Part shown: one piece after another, positions 61,606 through 64,000 of the stretch
How the letters are laid out: every line of letters starts with the position of its first letter
How positions within the stretch are numbered: the stretch's first letter is position 1
NCBI GenBank assembly: GCA_963735175.1
Contig: CAVTJX010000003.1
Span: 146,723-210,722, forward strand
From: CAVTJX01 sp963735175
GTDB lineage: Bacteria; Electryoneota; RPQS01
Direction: 5' to 3'
DNA: 64,000 bases
Position numbers and translations under genes: made by a program
The notes under the pieces: model-generated
Database searches by the model: none
What the model saw: the letters and a program-made list of their open reading frames with translations, nothing else
What the model was told of the DNA's origin: nothing

Positions 61606-63600
61606 ATGAAAACGTTTTTGACAGTTTGCAGTTTGCTGACCTTCCTTGTACTGACCGCTTATGCCGGGCAACCGTCCGCCATGACAGCGGATTCGAAACT
61701 GGAAATCCAAAATCTCACCGTTCAGATCATTGCCGCAAAGGCCGCCGGCCGCACGCCGGACGCCGCCCTCTACGCCCGCTTGTTTGAGCTGCAGGGTCAA
61801 TCCCGGACATCGTCGCACTCGCTGGATCAGGGCAATGATGCCTGCCCCGCCACGGTGATTACCGCTCTGCCCTATACAGACACCGGCTCCACCCTCGGCA
61901 TGGTGGATGACTTCGTCGCGTCCGGCGGCATGGGTGAGGGGCCGGATGTGATTTACGTGTTCATCGCCGCGATCGCCGGCAACTACACCGTGTCCCTGTG
62001 CGGCAGCAGTTACGACACCGGCCTGATCATCCGCACCGGCGGCTCCTGCCCCGGCACCACGGAGATCGCCGCCAACGACGATTACTGCGGCCTGAGTTCG
62101 CAAGCGTCGTTCTTCCTGAGCGCCGGCACGACCTGCTACGTCATCGTCGATGCCTGCTGCGGCAACAATGCCGGCGACTATTCGCTAAGCATCTCAGCGC
62201 CGGTGGCGTCGCCGGGTGATGGCGAATCGTGCGAAAATGCGCTTCCGCTGACTGTTCCCGGCACCGTGACCGGAACGACAGTGGCTTATCTGGATAATTA
62301 CGACTGGGTCTGCCCGTACACGGGCAGCGTCTCGCCGGATGTCGTTTACAGCTACACCCCCACCGCGGACCAGCGCGTGACGTTTGATCTCGAGCTGTCG
62401 GGCTACGACACGAAAATCTACATCTACAACGGCGTCTGCAGCGGCACACCGATCGCCTGCAACGACGACTTCTACCCGGGATTCCAGTCGTACCTGGAAT
62501 GCGTGGCGCTCTCAGCCGGCCACACTTATTACGTCGTGGTGGACGGTTATTACGGAGCCTCCGGCGAGTATTCGCTCGTGACGACCCTTTGCACCGTCAG
62601 CGAATGCACCGCGGCTGAACCGCAGGACGGACGCGTGTGCAACCTGGCCGGTGGCCCGATTCTGGACGTCACCCCGAACACCTTTACCATTACTGTTCCG
62701 TTGCAATACCACATCACGGACGTGAATGTGTCCTTTGACTTGGATCACACCTCCCTTTCGGACCTCGCGATGTGGCTGACGTCTCCGGGGGGTACCGACG
62801 TAGCGCTCGTGTCCCGCGAAGCCAACGGCGACGAGATGATCTGCACCACCCTGGATGACGAAGCGTCCGGGCCGCTGACCAGCGAACCCTACAGCGGATC
62901 GTTCACGCCGTACTCGACGCTGTCGGTTTTCGATAACACAAACGCCGCCGGTGACTGGACATTCACCATTGCCGATGTCGCAGGGTGGGATGCCGGCATA
63001 CTCAATTGGGTCTGCCTGACCTTTGAGTATGACTACATCCTGGCCGTGGAACTGGCGAACTTCGCGGCGGTGTCCGGCGACAGCCGCGTTACCTTGAACT
63101 GGCGGACGGCGTCCGAGAGCAATAACGACCGGTTTGACATCGTGCGGGACGGCGAGGTTGTGACGCAAATGGATGCCCTCAATCTGGCCACGGGCGCAGA
63201 CTATTCCTGGACCGATCGGGCTGTGACGAACGGCACTACCTACAGCTACACGCTGGTGGCCGTGGACAACCTGGGCGAGCGCACGACGCTGCGCTCGGTA
63301 GCGGCCACGCCCGCCACAACCGCAACGGGCATGGCGACGGAGTACGCGCTCTACCAGAACTACCCGAATCCCTTCAACCCGACCACCACGATCGCCTTCG
63401 ACCTTTTGGAAAGCGGGCTCGTGAGCCTGAAGGTCTATAACCTGATAGGCCAGAATGTGGCGACAGTGCTGAACGGCACGATGGGCGCGGGCCATCATTT
63501 AGCGACCTTCGATGCGCGGAACCTGCCCTCGGGCCTGTACCTCTACCGCCTCGAAACCAACGGCTTCAGCGCGGAAAAGAAAATGCTGCTCATGAAGTAG
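61606..63600 (+). CDS. T9SS cargo protein with proprotein-convertase P domain
   Basis: 664 residues with a signal peptide (MKTFLTVCSLLTFLVLTAYAG); start 61606 chosen for this and the preceding GGAG. Two tandem PPC-like beta domains of about 120 residues each (DVIYVFIAAIAGNYTVSLCGSSYDT and DVVYSYTPTADQRVTFDLELSGYDT), each with CNDD/ANDD-type turns. Then a P-type domain (about 365-485: ITDVNVSFDLDHTSLSDLAMWLTSPGGT ... WTFTIADVAGWDAGILNWVCLTF), an Fn3-like segment and the sorting domain (YALYQNYPNPFNPTTTIAF ... GLYLYRLETNG ... KKMLLMK). No protease domain is present, so it is an adhesin-like surface protein rather than an enzyme. Confidence 0.9.
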   Translation: MKTFLTVCSLLTFLVLTAYAGQPSAMTADSKLEIQNLTVQIIAAKAAGRTPDAALYARLFELQGQSRTSSHSLDQGNDACPATVITALPYTDTGSTLGMVDDFVASGGMGEGPDVIYVFIAAIAGNYTVSLCGSSYDTGLIIRTGGSCPGTTEIAANDDYCGLSSQASFFLSAGTTCYVIVDACCGNNAGDYSLSISAPVASPGDGESCENALPLTVPGTVTGTTVAYLDNYDWVCPYTGSVSPDVVYSYTPTADQRVTFDLELSGYDTKIYIYNGVCSGTPIACNDDFYPGFQSYLECVALSAGHTYYVVVDGYYGASGEYSLVTTLCTVSECTAAEPQDGRVCNLAGGPILDVTPNTFTITVPLQYHITDVNVSFDLDHTSLSDLAMWLTSPGGTDVALVSREANGDEMICTTLDDEASGPLTSEPYSGSFTPYSTLSVFDNTNAAGDWTFTIADVAGWDAGILNWVCLTFEYDYILAVELANFAAVSGDSRVTLNWRTASESNNDRFDIVRDGEVVTQMDALNLATGADYSWTDRAVTNGTTYSYTLVAVDNLGERTTLRSVAATPATTATGMATEYALYQNYPNPFNPTTTIAFDLLESGLVSLKVYNLIGQNVATVLNGTMGAGHHLATFDARNLPSGLYLYRLETNGFSAEKKMLLMK

Positions 63601-63624
63601 CCCCTCCCCTACCTCCACGAAAGC

Positions 63625-63665
63625 AGGGGCCGACTCAGAAGTAACTGGGTCGGCCCCTTTGTTTT
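63625..63665 (+). terminator. Rho-independent terminator
   Basis: AGGGGCCGAC / GTCGGCCCCT hairpin followed by a T-rich run, 25 bases after the T9SS gene. Confidence 0.9.
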
Positions 63666-63801
63666 CGGGATTCGGGGTGTTGTTGAACAGGCGACGGGAA
63701 GAGAGACAGGGGCGGGGATCAGGCCAGAGACGGTGCTGTCGCGACGGAAGTAAGAACCCACCCCCATCCCCCTCCGTCAACGGGGGGGGATGTTATTCCC
63801 C

Positions 63802-63865
63802 AGCTTGCGCGAAGCGCGCGGCAATCATGGGCGTCAGCGCCATCGGGTCCAGCACCGCGTGCTGG
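63802..63865. repeat. Dispersed repeat family D, copy 4
   Basis: Shares GCGCGGCAATCATGGGCGTC and the CGGGTCCAGCA segment with the copy at 15698; it abuts the promoter of the next gene. Confidence 0.7.
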
Positions 63866-63894
63866 TTGATAAGGAGGGGATTATTTCTTACATT
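63866..63894 (+). promoter_or_regulatory. Candidate promoter of cdd
   Basis: TTGATA at 63866-63871, a 17-base spacer, TACATT at 63889-63894, 33 bases before the ATG at 63928. Confidence 0.55.
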
Positions 63895-63927
63895 GATTTA
63901 AATGCACCCTCCATTTTCGGGAAATCT

Positions 63928-64000
63928 ATGACAGATCTGGAGTTGGTGGCGGCGGCATGGGAGGCTCGCCAGCAGGCGCGTGCTCCGTACTCCCGCTACT
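63928..64000 (+). CDS. cdd: Cytidine deaminase, N-terminal fragment (cut by window edge)
   Basis: The 24 visible residues, MTDLELVAAAWEARQQARAP followed by YSRY, match the start of homotetrameric cytidine deaminases, whose signature is A..AR..AYAPYS.F.VGAA. The catalytic Cys/His/Glu motifs would follow beyond the window. Deaminates cytidine to uridine in pyrimidine salvage. Confidence 0.7.
   Translation, partial: MTDLELVAAAWEARQQARAPYSRY

Overview
The window (high GC over most of its length) looks like a chromosome piece from an uncultured Gram-negative bacterium of the FCB group outside classical Bacteroidetes. The basis is several secreted proteins ending in Por-type (type IX secretion, T9SS) sorting domains of the YPNPFNP type, a PorX-like regulator with a receiver plus a PglZ domain, outer-membrane-type barrels and lipoproteins, and a dispersed set of dTDP-rhamnose genes. 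The exact phylum cannot be fixed from the sequence. No rRNA, tRNA or CRISPR array was seen.

Layout. 0-1.2 kb: AT-rich pair of an AAA ATPase (5' cut by the window edge) and a TOPRIM-like partner, resembling a defence module. 1.2-3.7 kb: nnr, a VanZ-like gene, ssb. 3.7-11.1 kb: a strong promoter with a structured untranslated stretch, then a run of exported proteins, several sharing one domain and two carrying T9SS tails. In the middle lie two tandem genes (7530-8498 and 8522-9463), each with an in-frame TGA inside a Cys-Gly-TGA-His motif, followed at exactly the same distance by a bacterial SECIS-like hairpin. I read these as selenoproteins of a degenerate UshA-like fold; this is the main discovery candidate. 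11.2-12.4 kb: repeats and an IS5-type element. 12.4-15.3 kb: feoA-feoB plus a small Cys-rich partner under a DtxR-like palindrome. 15.8-23.1 kb: glycan assembly cluster (two GT4 enzymes, an MsbA-like ABC exporter, a membrane protein with a phosphoesterase domain, a GT9 enzyme). 23.1-30 kb: S4 protein, SGNH/MBOAT acylation pair, M28 peptidase with PDZ, TolB-like propeller. 30.1-37.7 kb: minus-strand operon for an outer-membrane protein, two lipoproteins (one with a cohesin-like domain) and a giant T9SS cargo with a dockerin-like segment. 38-45.4 kb: DUF72, tsaB-tsaE, porX, SPFH/NfeD pair, DUF2520 protein. 45.5-53.7 kb: rmlA, rmlD, rmlC and rmlB interleaved with unrelated genes, including an AT-rich insert and a stand-alone photolyase-like FAD domain. 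53.7-64 kb: two small paralogous barrels, a two-component pair, lipoproteins, a Lys/Ala/Pro-rich zinc-ribbon protein, another T9SS cargo and the start of cytidine deaminase.

Two general features matter for readers. First, at least 15 genes, including ones expected to be indispensable (tsaB, feoB, rmlA), are broken by single-base frame changes. This is most likely consensus error rather than gene decay, so I annotate the restored spans and note the shifts. Second, intergenic space is crowded with several families of palindromic repeats, and with short-period (7-9 bp) degenerate tandem repeats placed just in front of start codons.
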